Origin: an uncultured Aquimarina sp.
GTDB lineage: Bacteria > Bacteroidota > Bacteroidia > Flavobacteriales > Flavobacteriaceae
Reading direction: 5' to 3'
NCBI RefSeq assembly: GCF_947495315.1
Contig: NZ_CANLYD010000020.1
Location: forward strand, 57,032-121,031
DNA: 64,000 nucleotides
Shown piece after piece: positions 9,238 to 18,744 of this stretch. Each line of letters opens with the position of its first letter. Within the stretch, counting starts at the first letter, position 1. Made by a program: the position numbers and the translations under genes. The notes below the pieces were generated by a model, which was not told the origin of the DNA, searched no databases, and was given only the letters and a program-made list of their open reading frames with translations.

Positions 9238-10188
9238 CTAAACAGTCTTCAAATACTCCAATACATTCTCTTCTATCCTACTATCAATATCAGAAACATC
9301 AGCTTTCTTAAAAGAAGTACCAGTAATATTTTCGAATAGTTCGATATATCGATCTGATACAGAATTGATATACTCCTCAGTCATATCTGGTATTTGCTGT
9401 CCTTCTTTTCCCTGAAAACCATTACTGATTAGCCATTGTCTTACAAACTCTTTGGATAGTTGTTTTTGAGCTTCGTCTTTTTGCTGTCTTTCTTCATAGC
9501 CTTCTGCATAGAAATAACGAGAAGAATCCGGTGTATGAATCTCATCAATTAAGACAATTTTTCCATCTTTCGTTTTTCCGAATTCGTATTTAGTATCCAC
9601 CAAAATTAATCCTCGTTCTTCAGCAATCTCCGTTCCTCTCTGAAACAACTTTCTTGTATAATCTTCTAATACCAAATAATCTTTTTCAGAAACAATGCCT
9701 TTTGCTAAAATTTCCTCTCTGGAGATATCTTCATCATGTTCTCCATTATCAGCTTTGGTAGAAGGAGTGATAATAGGCTCAGGAAATTTGTCATTTTCCT
9801 TCATCCCTTCCGGCATAGGTACACCACATAATATCCTTTTACCAGCTTTATATTCTCTGGCTGCATGTCCAGATTGATATCCTCTGATCACCATTTCTAC
9901 TTTAAAAGGATCACAAAGATGACCAACCGCTACGTTAGGATCTGGAGTTGCAATCAACCAGTTAGGAACTAAATCTTCAGTTGCTTTCATCATCTGAGTA
10001 GCAATCTGATTTAGGATTTGCCCTTTAAACGGAATTCCTTTTGGCATTACTACATCAAACGCCGATAAACGATCCGTAGCGATCATGACTAGTAATTCGT
10101 CATTAATATTATATACTTCTCTTACTTTCCCTTTATAGACTGATTTCTGATTCGGAAAGTTATAATTTGTATCTGTAATTGTATTCAT
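9238..10188 (-). CDS. purC: Phosphoribosylaminoimidazole-succinocarboxamide synthase
   Basis: Purine biosynthesis enzyme that joins aspartate to carboxyaminoimidazole ribotide using ATP, giving SAICAR, in the cytoplasm. The family signature is clear: YKGKVREVYN near the N-terminus (nucleotide-binding loop), TDRLSAFDVVMP, then IRGYQSGHAAREYKAG, LVDTKYEFGKT and IDEIHTPDSSRYF. Length (316) fits the longer ADE1-like form. The start is the ATG at 10186-10188. It is followed on the same strand, at larger coordinates, by the four-helix-bundle gene and phoH, with gaps of about 65 and 105 bases, so an operon is possible but not assured. Confidence 0.97.
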   Translation of the reverse strand: MNTITDTNYNFPNQKSVYKGKVREVYNINDELLVMIATDRLSAFDVVMPKGIPFKGQILNQIATQMMKATEDLVPNWLIATPDPNVAVGHLCDPFKVEMVIRGYQSGHAAREYKAGKRILCGVPMPEGMKENDKFPEPIITPSTKADNGEHDEDISREEILAKGIVSEKDYLVLEDYTRKLFQRGTEIAEERGLILVDTKYEFGKTKDGKIVLIDEIHTPDSSRYFYAEGYEERQQKDEAQKQLSKEFVRQWLISNGFQGKEGQQIPDMTEEYINSVSDRYIELFENITGTSFKKADVSDIDSRIEENVLEYLKTV

Positions 10189-10252
10189 AGTAGTATGTTA
10201 GTTGTGGAGTAAGTGAGTGTCTGAGTGTCTTAAAAATAAAATTGGTAGTAAA

Positions 10253-10630
10253 CTACTCTTTCGCTTTTGATTTCAAATGTTTTTTGAACGATGTTATCAT
10301 TTTTGATATTTCAGTAATATCAGCTCTGTTTATCTCATCCTGATTTTCCTTTATAAAACCTCTTAATTTTGCTTTGGTACTACAAACAATACATTCATGA
10401 GCACTATCCCACGCCATTTGAAGATATCTGTTAAATTGAGCATCAGAACTTGCTGAACCTTCTGCTATATTTAATGCAATAGCATCTGCTGCTCTAATAA
10501 ACTGAGAAGTTAACCTGTACATTTCTTCTTTTGGAAAAGATGCAACCTGACTATTTACCGATTCTCCAAACTCAATGGCTTTATTGTAAATTATTAAATC
10601 TTCAAATTTAAAATGATATTTACTTTTCAA
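10253..10630 (-). CDS. Four-helix-bundle protein (S23 / 23S rRNA intervening-sequence family)
   Basis: A 125-residue, all-helical protein. FEDLIIYNKAIEF at the N-terminus, SQFIRAADAIALNIAEGSA in the middle and a helix with RYLQMAWDSAHE are hallmarks of the S23/four-helix-bundle family, whose members are often encoded in 23S rRNA intervening sequences or scattered as single genes. Function is unknown; the fold may bind nucleic acid. The only in-frame start that keeps the conserved N-terminus is TTG at 10628-10630. No rRNA is nearby. Confidence 0.85.
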   Translation of the reverse strand: MKSKYHFKFEDLIIYNKAIEFGESVNSQVASFPKEEMYRLTSQFIRAADAIALNIAEGSASSDAQFNRYLQMAWDSAHECIVCSTKAKLRGFIKENQDEINRADITEISKMITSFKKHLKSKAKE

Positions 10631-10736
10631 TGTATTTTTTTTAAATCAAAATAATCCTAGAATCACTACAGACATAACTACTTCACAGGAAAACTCAACC
10701 ACTCAACTACTCACAGCAAAGCATTCTCACCTCTAC

Positions 10737-11693
10737 TTAATCGTTCCTATTTTCTATTTCTTTATAAGCAGCAATCACCTTTTTCACTAGTTTATGACGG
10801 ATCACATCCTTGTCATCTAAGTGTATTACTCCAATTCCAGAAACTCCTTTTAATACTAATAGAGCCTCTTTTAGACCAGAAGTTACTCTACGTGGTAGAT
10901 CAATCTGTCCCGGATCACCTGTAATCATAAACTTGGCATTTTTCCCCATACGTGTCAAGAACATCTTCATTTGCGCATGAGTTGTATTTTGTGCTTCATC
11001 AAGAATTACAAAGGCATTATCTAGTGTACGACCACGCATAAAAGCCATCGGTGCTATTTGTATCACTCCTTTTTCTATAAAGCTTTCTAGTTTTTCCGCA
11101 GGAATCATATCACGCAATGCATCATACAATGGCTGCATATATGGATCCAGTTTTTCTTTTAGATCTCCTGGTAAAAAACCAAGATTCTCTCCAGCTTCTA
11201 CAGCTGGACGTGTAAGGATAATTCTTCTTACCTGTTTTTCTTTTAATGCTTTTACCGCTAACGCTACTCCAGTATATGTTTTACCGGTTCCGGCTGGTCC
11301 AATAGCAAAAACCATATCATTTTTATAGGTCAGTTCTACCAATTTACGCTGATTCGCTGTTTGCGCTTTAATTGCTTTACCCCCTACTCCATGAACCAAG
11401 GTTTCTCCGCTAATTGCAGATGTTTCATAATCCGCTTTACTATCACTGGTAAGCACACGTTCGATCACATTCTCATCCAGTTTATTATACTTTGCAAAAT
11501 GTTCCAAAAGCATATTAAGACGTGTATCGAATTCCTCGAGCATATCTCCGTCACCGTACACCTTCATTTTGCTACCTCGGGCAACAATCTTCAACTTTGG
11601 AAAGTATTTTTTTAATAATTGAATATTACTATTCTGAAGTCCGAAAAACTCCCGTGGATTGATTTCTGTTAGTTCAATAATAAGTTCGTTCAA
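10737..11693 (-). CDS. phoH: PhoH family ATPase
   Basis: A 318-residue protein of the PhoH/PhoL family: an N-terminal KH-like segment (residues 1 to about 110) followed by a RecA/helicase-like ATPase with Walker A GPAGTGKT, Walker B VILDEAQNT and a sensor-like FMITGDPGQIDLP. Such proteins are cytoplasmic ATPases linked to RNA metabolism and often sit near ybeY. Here the neighbours are purC and, divergently, a SAM hydrolase. The start ATG lies at 11691-11693 and the 283-base gap upstream holds the divergent promoters. Confidence 0.95.
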   Translation of the reverse strand: MNELIIELTEINPREFFGLQNSNIQLLKKYFPKLKIVARGSKMKVYGDGDMLEEFDTRLNMLLEHFAKYNKLDENVIERVLTSDSKADYETSAISGETLVHGVGGKAIKAQTANQRKLVELTYKNDMVFAIGPAGTGKTYTGVALAVKALKEKQVRRIILTRPAVEAGENLGFLPGDLKEKLDPYMQPLYDALRDMIPAEKLESFIEKGVIQIAPMAFMRGRTLDNAFVILDEAQNTTHAQMKMFLTRMGKNAKFMITGDPGQIDLPRRVTSGLKEALLVLKGVSGIGVIHLDDKDVIRHKLVKKVIAAYKEIENRND

Positions 11694-11976
11694 AAGCTAT
11701 AGAAATTTTAGTATGAATTGTTTTTTGGATTGACTAAGTTTGTTCTCCCAATAGCTATCGGGATTGTTTGAAGTTTTTGCCGGGGAATCAAAAATGAAAA
11801 ACGTACTATACGTTGAAACTTTTTTTAAGATCATAAAAGATATTAAGTGGTCGAAAATGATAAACTCGTATGTTTTTATTACAAATTCCTGGATTCAAAA
11901 AAACTTTGAATAACTTCATAGCAAATTTACATATTTTTAAGCGCTTATAATTAAAAGATATTAACAATTCTTATAG

Positions 11977-12807
11977 ATGCCAATAATAACTTTAACTACT
12001 GATTTCGGAATCAAAGATCACTTTGTGTCTGCGGTTAAAGGTGCTATCTATACCGAACTACCAGAAGCTACTATTGTAGATATTTCTCACGAAATTTCGC
12101 CATTCCACATTATAGAAGCAGCCTATATTATCCAGAATGCTTATAAGAGCTTTCCGAAAGGAAGTATCCATATCATAGGTATTGACAGTGAACTTAATCC
12201 AGAAAACAAACACATCGCTGTAAAGCTTGATGATCACTATTTTATCTGTGCTAATAATGGATTGATTTCTTTAATTGCCTCAGAATTCAGACCAGAAAAA
12301 ATTGTAGAGATCAATATACACGATGCTATTGGAACTAACTTTCCCGTATTAGATGTTTTTGTTGCCGTGGCTTGCCACATTGCTCGTGGAGGAACACTAG
12401 AAGTCATTGGAAAATCGATTACAGATATCAAATTAATAAAAGGAATTACTCCAATTGTCAATGTTGGAGACAAACAAATTGTAGGAAGTATTATCTATAT
12501 TGATAACTACGGAAATCTGATCACGAACATTACCCGTAAACTTTTTGAAGATGTTGGAAAGGGTCGCAAGTTTAAAATTACTGCCAGAAGCGCTATTTTT
12601 AATACCATTTATGAGCGATATAGTGATGCTATAAATTTTGATATAGAAAAAAGTAAGCGTGAAGAAGATGGAAAGAAACTGGCAGTGTTCAATTCATCTG
12701 GATATTTAGAACTGGCCATTTATAAAAGTAATCCAAAAACTGTTGGTGGCGCTTCTAGTCTATTCGGATTACATTATCGTGATACCGTGAGTATTACTTT
12801 TGAGTGA
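11977..12807 (+). CDS. SAM hydrolase / SAM-dependent halogenase-like protein (DUF62)
   Basis: A 276-residue protein of the DUF62 family: LTTDFGIKDHFVSAVKGAI at the N-terminus, TIVDISHEISPF, then ANNGLISLI and YIDNYGNLITNI in the second domain. Non-halogenating members hydrolyse S-adenosylmethionine to adenosine and methionine using a water activated by conserved Asp, Arg and His residues. Nothing here suggests the fluorinase or chlorinase branch, so hydrolase is the default call. It is divergent from phoH and heads a run of plus-strand genes toward gldFG. Confidence 0.9.
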   Translation: MPIITLTTDFGIKDHFVSAVKGAIYTELPEATIVDISHEISPFHIIEAAYIIQNAYKSFPKGSIHIIGIDSELNPENKHIAVKLDDHYFICANNGLISLIASEFRPEKIVEINIHDAIGTNFPVLDVFVAVACHIARGGTLEVIGKSITDIKLIKGITPIVNVGDKQIVGSIIYIDNYGNLITNITRKLFEDVGKGRKFKITARSAIFNTIYERYSDAINFDIEKSKREEDGKKLAVFNSSGYLELAIYKSNPKTVGGASSLFGLHYRDTVSITFE

Positions 12808-12957
12808 ATTAGTCTGGGAGTTCTTGAGTATGGGAGTAGTTGAGTTGGTGAGATTATTAGAACTTTGGACTGTTAGATCTTTCGAAAAAAAACTCCAATA
12901 CTAACAAACTAAAGAGCTTTACAAAACTTTGTTGCTTTGAAAATTTAAAACAAAAAA

Positions 12958-13392
12958 TTGACAGAACTTACTAAATATAATATTTTTATAAAATTATTTC
13001 TTCCTGTTATTTTAGGGGCTCTCGGAATTATGATTTCAATCACACTTCTTAAGCACTTGCCCATATGGTTAATTACAGCAATAAGTATTATTACATTTAT
13101 CTTATACCTAATCACCAGAAAGGTCTTTAGAGATTCGGAAAAATTAGTTTATGACAAACAATTTCTATACATAAATTCTAAAAGAGGAAATAGCAAAATA
13201 TCATTAAAAAACATCAAAGGGTTCACTATTAAAAAAACGAACATCAAACTATTGGGCTATAAAATTATTACTTGTAATCTAGAGTTCTTAATAGAGCATA
13301 AAAGAATAAAATCAACAATATTTTGGGCTTTTGAAAGTAGTTTTGAGATTAATGATTTTGAAAACATGATAAATAATAACAAAAGTTATTAA
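12958..13392 (+). CDS. Small membrane protein with C-terminal PH-like domain
   Basis: A 144-residue protein of unknown function starting at a TTG codon. Two membrane segments occupy roughly residues 12-55 (FLPVILGALGIMISITLL and WLITAISIITFILYLI). The C-terminal part (about residues 65-140) alternates short strands such as KFLYINSKRGNSKISL and ends in a helix, resembling bacterial PH-like membrane-associated domains. It follows the SAM hydrolase after 150 bases and precedes the ABM gene by 37 bases. The fold is my guess. Confidence 0.65.
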   Translation: MTELTKYNIFIKLFLPVILGALGIMISITLLKHLPIWLITAISIITFILYLITRKVFRDSEKLVYDKQFLYINSKRGNSKISLKNIKGFTIKKTNIKLLGYKIITCNLEFLIEHKRIKSTIFWAFESSFEINDFENMINNNKSY

Positions 13393-13429
13393 GGAACTTT
13401 ATAGTTTTGTTATCACTTAAAAAACTAAA

Positions 13430-13726
13430 ATGATTATACGAATTGTAAAATTGGGGTTCATTCCTGAACAAATAGATGCTTTTTTAGAGAATTTCGATCA
13501 GAATAAAGATAAAATTCGAAATTTTGAAGGATGTTCACACTTAAAATTGATACGAGATATCCATCAAACCAACCAGTTTTTCACCTATAGTCATTGGGAA
13601 TCTGAAAAGCATCTCAATAACTACAGAAACTCTTCGTTATTTAAAGGTGTTTGGGCAAACACTAAAAATAAGTTTAATCAAAAACCAGAAGCTTGGAGCG
13701 TAGAACAAGTTTGGGGTTCAGAATAA
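13430..13726 (+). CDS. Antibiotic biosynthesis monooxygenase (ABM) domain protein
   Basis: A 98-residue single-domain protein with the dimeric alpha-beta barrel pattern: strand MIIRIVKLGF, helix around EQIDAFLENFD, strand HLKLIRDIHQ, and FFTYSHWESEKHLNNYRNS, the usual ABM W-x-S/E-x-x-x-hydrophobic section. Family members oxidise quinones or aromatic compounds without cofactors, or bind small ligands. The gene sits between the small membrane protein and gldFG. Substrate unknown. Confidence 0.85.
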   Translation: MIIRIVKLGFIPEQIDAFLENFDQNKDKIRNFEGCSHLKLIRDIHQTNQFFTYSHWESEKHLNNYRNSSLFKGVWANTKNKFNQKPEAWSVEQVWGSE

Positions 13727-13785
13727 AGAGTTATGCATTTTACTTTTCTAAACTCCACAACTCATAACTCATAATTTTGTAAAGA

Positions 13786-16185
13786 ATGCTAGCAATAATA
13801 AGAAAAGAAATAAATACATTTTTTGCCTCCTCTGTAGGATATTTAGTAATAGGACTATTCCTAGTACTTAACGGACTCTTTTTATGGGTATTCAAAGGAC
13901 AGTTTAATATTCTGGATAGTGGTTTTGCTGATCTTTCTCCATTCTTTTTAATTGCACCGTGGATCTTATTATTTTTGATTCCGGCAATAACCATGCGCAG
14001 CATTGCCGAGGAGAGAAAACAAGGCACTTTAGAACTTTTACTAACCAAACCCATAAGACATTGGCAATTAGTCGTAGGAAAATATATAGGAAGTCTTTTT
14101 CTTATCGTTATTGCTTTAATTCCTAGTTTGCTATATATAATTACTGTTTATCAATTAGGAAATCCAGTAGGAAATCTCGATGTAGGCAGTACGATTGGAT
14201 CTTACATCGCTCTTTTACTTCTTAGTGCTTCTTATACAGCCATTGGTACTTTTTCATCATCAATAACAAATAATCAGATAGTAGCTTTTCTGATTGGTAT
14301 ATTTCTTTGTTTTTTATTCTATTTTGGATTTAGTGGATTAGCCAATTATCAACTGTTAGGCGCTACAGATTATACTATAGAACAAATAGGAATTCAGTTG
14401 CATTATGAACGTATCAGCCAGGGAGTTTTGGACACTAGAGATATCATTTATTTTGTCAGCATTATTACATTATTTGTGTTTTTAACGACCATTGTTCTGA
14501 AGAAATATTCCAGAAAAAACATCCTGAAATTTGCTTCTTTTGCTGCTATTGCCGTCATATTAGTTAATCTTGGGGGTAGTAGTCTCTATAGTCGTTTTGA
14601 TCTAACTGCCGATCATCGTTTCACCCTTTCTGAAGCTACCGAAAACTTACTAGCAGAGGCAGAGGTTCCTATTTCAATTGACGTTTTATTAGAAGGTGAC
14701 TTCCCCTCAGAGTTTAGAAGATTGCAAGGAGAGACAAAACAGCTATTGGAAGAATTCAACGCGATTAACCCAAAAATACAATATGTTTTCACCAATCCAA
14801 TTGAAGAAGAGGAGTTTAGAAAAGAAACCTTAGAGGAACTACAAAGACTCGGACTTACACCTATGGAAGTGAGTGTTAAGGAAAGTGGAAAAACGGCAAT
14901 AGAAACTGTTGTTCCCTGGGCGATTATGAATTATCAGAACCGAAGTGTTAAAGTAGCTTTGGTAAAAAACACCATTGGCGCAACTACAGAAGAAAGAGTT
15001 AATAATTCTATCCAGCAATTAGAATATGTTTTTGCTGATGCTTTAAAAAAATTGATTCATCCCAAAAAACATAAAATAGCAGTCATTAAAGGAAATGGAC
15101 AATTACCTGATGTTAGGATAGCGGATTTTATTAAAACATTACAAGAATATTATTTTGTTGGGGCTTTTACATTGGACTCTGTGGCTTCAAACCCAGAAAA
15201 AACATTACAAGATTTACAGAAATTCGACCTTGTAATCAATGCTAAACCCACACAACCCTTTTCTGAAAAGGAAAAATATGTATTAGATCAATTTATCATG
15301 GAAGGTGGTAAATCTCTTTGGTTAGTAGAATCTGTTGCTATGGAAATTGATAGTTTGTTCACCCCTCAATCACAAGGAACAGCAGTAGCATTTATGCAAG
15401 ATCTTAGATTAGGAGATGCATTATTTTCTTACGGAGTACGAATCAATCCTGTACTAGTTAATGACCTCTACTCTGCTCCGCTAATGCTTGCCTCCGGTCA
15501 AGGAAATGATACTCAATTTACACCACATCCCTGGTTTTATTCTTCGTTAACCAAAAGCACTAGTAATCACCCAATTGTTAAGAATATAGAATCTGTAAAA
15601 TTCGAATTTTCAAACCAAATCGATACTTTAAAAAATGATCTTCAAAAAACAATTTTACTAACAAGCTCCGAACGATCAAAATTAGAAGGGATTCCTACAG
15701 AAATAAGGTTAGATAATATTATCGGGCAAAAACCTGATATTGCTAGTTATACAGACGGTAATCATAACCTGGCAGTTTTATTAGAAGGAAGTTTTAAATC
15801 TGCTTATAAAGATCGTGTAAAACCTTTTAAACTTAGCAACACAAAAGACTTAAGTAAAGAAACCAAAATGGTTGTTATTGCTGATGGCGACGTAATGAAG
15901 AACGGAATTAGAAAAGGAAGACCTATTGCATTGGGATATGACCCTTACTTAAATCTGCAATACGGAAATAAGGAATTTTTATTAAATACGGTAAATTATC
16001 TACTAGATGACTCTGGATTAACAGAAGTAAGAGGAAAAGAAATAAACATTGCTTTTCTTAATATCGAAAAAGTAGTAGAAAACCGAACTTTCTGGCAAGT
16101 GATCAATATTATTATTCCATTATTGATTCTTGGGTTGTTTGGTTTTACATTCTCATTTATTAGAAAGAGGAAATATAAAAAATAA
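13786..16185 (+). CDS. gldFG: GldF-GldG fusion, gliding-motility ABC transporter permease and substrate-binding-like subunit
   Basis: A 799-residue single reading frame holding two proteins that are separate in Flavobacterium johnsoniae. Residues 1-240 are GldF, an ABC-2 permease with six membrane spans and the loop SIAEERKQGTLELLLTKP. Residues about 243-799 are GldG: an anchor (ILKFASFAAIAVILVNLGG), then LTADHRFTLSEATENLL, the long extracytoplasmic domain with a DXXGATase-like tail, and a final membrane span at about 765-790. The join KKYSRKNIL fuses the GldF C-terminus to the GldG N-terminus without stop or frameshift. The ATPase GldA is not in this window. In F. johnsoniae these proteins are needed for gliding. 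The transported substrate is unknown. Confidence 0.92.
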   Translation: MLAIIRKEINTFFASSVGYLVIGLFLVLNGLFLWVFKGQFNILDSGFADLSPFFLIAPWILLFLIPAITMRSIAEERKQGTLELLLTKPIRHWQLVVGKYIGSLFLIVIALIPSLLYIITVYQLGNPVGNLDVGSTIGSYIALLLLSASYTAIGTFSSSITNNQIVAFLIGIFLCFLFYFGFSGLANYQLLGATDYTIEQIGIQLHYERISQGVLDTRDIIYFVSIITLFVFLTTIVLKKYSRKNILKFASFAAIAVILVNLGGSSLYSRFDLTADHRFTLSEATENLLAEAEVPISIDVLLEGDFPSEFRRLQGETKQLLEEFNAINPKIQYVFTNPIEEEEFRKETLEELQRLGLTPMEVSVKESGKTAIETVVPWAIMNYQNRSVKVALVKNTIGATTEERVNNSIQQLEYVFADALKKLIHPKKHKIAVIKGNGQLPDVRIADFIKTLQEYYFVGAFTLDSVASNPEKTLQDLQKFDLVINAKPTQPFSEKEKYVLDQFIMEGGKSLWLVESVAMEIDSLFTPQSQGTAVAFMQDLRLGDALFSYGVRINPVLVNDLYSAPLMLASGQGNDTQFTPHPWFYSSLTKSTSNHPIVKNIESVKFEFSNQIDTLKNDLQKTILLTSSERSKLEGIPTEIRLDNIIGQKPDIASYTDGNHNLAVLLEGSFKSAYKDRVKPFKLSNTKDLSKETKMVVIADGDVMKNGIRKGRPIALGYDPYLNLQYGNKEFLLNTVNYLLDDSGLTEVRGKEINIAFLNIEKVVENRTFWQVINIIIPLLILGLFGFTFSFIRKRKYKK

Positions 16186-16269
16186 CTTTAAAACATCTTA
16201 TAATATTTTAATCGATAAGAAAACTCTTTTGCTAGAGCTTTCTTATCGAAAATAACTTATTTTACTCAA

Positions 16270-16482
16270 TTAAATACAGCACTGATTATTTTGCACAGTA
16301 CCGAAACAAACTGCTCCGCTAGGACTAGGCACTGCGCAAGCATTGCTCCCACTATCAGCTATATAAAACCGATAACATCCTCGGACACAGTCAGACAAGC
16401 CAGGCATACCACCTTTGATTTCTTTTTGAGAAGACTTTGATAATTTTTGAGCCCCAGGAATTGAATTAATCATTTTTTTCAT
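16270..16482 (-). CDS. Six-cysteine bacteriocin-like precursor with GG leader
   Basis: A 70-residue peptide. The leader (residues 1-25) ends EIKGG, a double-glycine cleavage site of the kind used by peptidase-containing ABC exporters. The core carries six cysteines (32, 36, 49, 59, 68, 69) and ends in CCI. The leader section GAQKLSKSSQKEIKGG closely parallels GIQKLTKENQRQIKGA of the peptides at 25975 and 26649, so all belong to one leader family. No modification enzyme or exporter is adjacent. It may be a bacteriocin, signalling peptide or disulfide-rich secreted peptide. Confidence 0.75.
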   Translation of the reverse strand: MKKMINSIPGAQKLSKSSQKEIKGGMPGLSDCVRGCYRFYIADSGSNACAVPSPSGAVCFGTVQNNQCCI

Positions 16483-16674
16483 AATAAAGGTTTTAAGAAT
16501 TTAAATTAAATAAATTGATTTATTGATTTATGATAATCATTAACACAAATATTCCCTTTAAAATTACAATCAAAATATCATTAAAATGTTACAATTCTGT
16601 TATTTAACTAAATGATAATATAAATGAACTTCATCTTCCCTCTAGGTAATCGCATTTAAATTTTTTGTTATTTT

Positions 16675-16704
16675 CTGGATTCCGGCGAAGGCCGGAATGA
16701 CAAG
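16675..16704. repeat. Dispersed palindromic repeat, second copy
   Basis: attccggc (16679-16686), loop gaag, gccggaat (16691-16698), then gacaa. It is the same element type as at 9171. The surrounding gap 16483-16802 is AT-rich; a further palindrome (aaggattc a gaatcctt) lies near 16751-16767. No gene is seen in it. Confidence 0.7.
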
Positions 16705-16802
16705 TTTTTATGTTTTTTTTTAATGCGGTTTCCCTTAAAGTCCTTCCTAAAGGATTCAGAATCCTTAAGAAATTGCTTATATTAAAAAGCTAAATCAAAA
16801 CA

Positions 16803-17390
16803 ATGAATGCAACTACTTATTTAGAAGGAATAAAAAAGCAGTTTCTTTATTATAAATCTTTAGGAGAGAAAACAATAGATCAAGTTTCTGATGATGATCG
16901 CTTATTTTGGCAGTATAATAAAGATAGTAATAGTATTGCTACAATTGTAAAACACCTTTGGGGTAATATGAAATCTCGTTGGACAGATTTCCTTACATCA
17001 GACGGAGAAAAAGAATGGCGGGCACGTGATGCAGAATTCGAAAATGATATCAAAACCAAAACGGAATTATTGACTAAATGGAACGAAGGTTGGCAATGCC
17101 TATTTGAAGCTTTAGATAGTGTAAATGAAACTAATTTTGATCAACCGATTTACATCCGAAATATCGAGCACAGTATTACAGAAGCGATCAATCGACAATT
17201 AGCACATTACTCGTATCATGTAGGACAAATCGTATTTCTGGGAAAAATGATCTGTGATAAGGATTGGCAATCATTATCTATCGCCAGCGGAAAATCAAAG
17301 TCTTTTAATGAAAAACGTTTTGCTCAACCAAAACACAAAGCACATTATACAGATAAGCTCCTGAAAGATCAAGACCGTAAAAACTCCTGA
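16803..17390 (+). CDS. DUF1572 / DinB-like putative metal-dependent hydrolase
   Basis: A 195-residue helical-bundle protein of the DinB superfamily (DUF1572). The conserved block IVKHLWGNMKSRWTDFLTSD followed by GEKEWRARDAEFE is diagnostic, and the second and third metal-ligand histidines fall in QLAHYSYHVGQIV. This gives the three-His site expected of the family, with His48 or so as the first ligand. Bacillithiol or mycothiol-type S-transferase activity is known for some DinB relatives, but the substrate here is unknown. It stands alone upstream of dnaN. Confidence 0.85.
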   Translation: MNATTYLEGIKKQFLYYKSLGEKTIDQVSDDDRLFWQYNKDSNSIATIVKHLWGNMKSRWTDFLTSDGEKEWRARDAEFENDIKTKTELLTKWNEGWQCLFEALDSVNETNFDQPIYIRNIEHSITEAINRQLAHYSYHVGQIVFLGKMICDKDWQSLSIASGKSKSFNEKRFAQPKHKAHYTDKLLKDQDRKNS

Positions 17391-17493
17391 TTAATGATTC
17401 TGAAAATTTATAATTAATCTTATAGTCAATAACTCCTAGCCGTTTGTTAATAACTAACGTTTTTAGCATACCGAAATCCTTGTAGATTACAAT

Positions 17494-17501
17494 TATATTT
17501 G
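17494..17501 (+). promoter_or_regulatory. Promoter -7 element upstream of dnaN
   Basis: tatatttg matches the Bacteroidota -7 consensus TAnnTTTG, about 60 bases before the dnaN start. I see no TTG at the expected distance upstream, so only the -7 box is supported. Confidence 0.4.
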
Positions 17502-17560
17502 CGTAAGCTATTAAACAATAGCCACTGTAAAAACAGTACTAATCTAAAAAAATTAAACGG

Positions 17561-18679
17561 GTGAAATTCATAGTTTCCAGTTCGTATTTATTAAAACAAC
17601 TTCAGGTATTGGGTGGAGTTATCAATAACAGTAATACTTTACCGATTTTAGATAACTTTTTATTCGAATTAGATAATAACTCCTTAACTGTTTCAGCTTC
17701 TGACTTAGAGACTACTATGTCGGCTAAATTAGAAGTAGAATCTTCTGATGAAGGAATTATTGCTGTACCTGCAAAGTTATTATTAGAAACATTAAAAACG
17801 TTTCCTGAACAACCTCTTACGTTTGTAGCGGGAGACAATAATACTATAGAAATAAGCTCTAATCACGGTAAATATGCACTTGCATATGCAGATGGAGAAG
17901 AATTTCCTAAAGCAGTAGAACTAGAAGATCCTAGTTCAACAACGCTTTTGGGAGATATTTTAGCAACAGCAATTAGCAAAACGATTTTTGCGACAGGTAA
18001 TGATGATCTTAGACCTGTAATGAGTGGTGTGTTTTTTCAGTTCTCTACAGAGAGCTTAACTTTTGTAGCTACGGATGCTCATAAATTAGTAAAGTATTCT
18101 CGTGAAGATGTACAAGCTTCCCAAGCTGCAGAATTTATTATGCCGAAGAAACCATTAAACCTTCTTAAAGGTATATTAGCAGGTAGTGATACAGAAGTAT
18201 TGATTGAATACAATGAATCTAATGCAAAATTCACCTTTGATGAGACACAGTTGATCTGTAGATTGATTGATGGTAAATACCCTAATTACGAGGCAGTAAT
18301 TCCTAAAGAGAACCCAAATAAATTAACTATTGCTCGTAATCAGTTTCTTAACTCTGTTCGTAGAGTTTCTATTTTCTCTAATAAAACAACACATCAAATC
18401 CGATTAAAAATCGCAGGCGCAGAATTGAATATTTCTGCAGAAGATATCGATTATTCTAATAAAGCAGAAGAACGTCTGACTTGTGATTACCAAGGTGATG
18501 ATATGCAGATAGGGTTTAATTCTCGTTTCTTAAGTGAGATGCTAAATAATCTTAATGCTGATGATGTACAATTAGAAATGTCTTTGCCCAATCGAGCAGG
18601 AATCCTTACGCCTACCGATGGATTGGATGAAGGAGAAACTGTTACAATGCTGGTCATGCCGGTAATGTTAAACAATTAA
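17561..18679 (+). CDS. dnaN: DNA polymerase III subunit beta (sliding clamp)
   Basis: The ring-shaped clamp that tethers the replicative polymerase to DNA. The 372-residue length and the three-domain sequence pattern are typical: MKFIVSSSYLLKQLQVLGG with TLPILDNFLFEL at the start, KTIFATGNDDLRPVMSGV in the second domain, FVATDAHKLVKYSRE, and a C-terminal TMLVMPVMLNN, which is the usual clamp ending in this phylum. The start is GTG at 17561. A strong terminator follows. No dnaA is adjacent, as is common in Bacteroidota. Confidence 0.97.
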   Translation: MKFIVSSSYLLKQLQVLGGVINNSNTLPILDNFLFELDNNSLTVSASDLETTMSAKLEVESSDEGIIAVPAKLLLETLKTFPEQPLTFVAGDNNTIEISSNHGKYALAYADGEEFPKAVELEDPSSTTLLGDILATAISKTIFATGNDDLRPVMSGVFFQFSTESLTFVATDAHKLVKYSREDVQASQAAEFIMPKKPLNLLKGILAGSDTEVLIEYNESNAKFTFDETQLICRLIDGKYPNYEAVIPKENPNKLTIARNQFLNSVRRVSIFSNKTTHQIRLKIAGAELNISAEDIDYSNKAEERLTCDYQGDDMQIGFNSRFLSEMLNNLNADDVQLEMSLPNRAGILTPTDGLDEGETVTMLVMPVMLNN

Positions 18680-18710
18680 GCATATATTATTTAAATGATA
18701 AGAATAATAG

Positions 18711-18744
18711 AATCCAATCGCAGTACTGTGATTGGATTTTTTAT
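18711..18744 (+). terminator. Strong terminator after dnaN
   Basis: aatccaatcgcag (18711-18723) pairs with ctgtgattggatt (18726-18738), 13 bp with one G-U pair, followed by a T-rich run. Confidence 0.85.
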
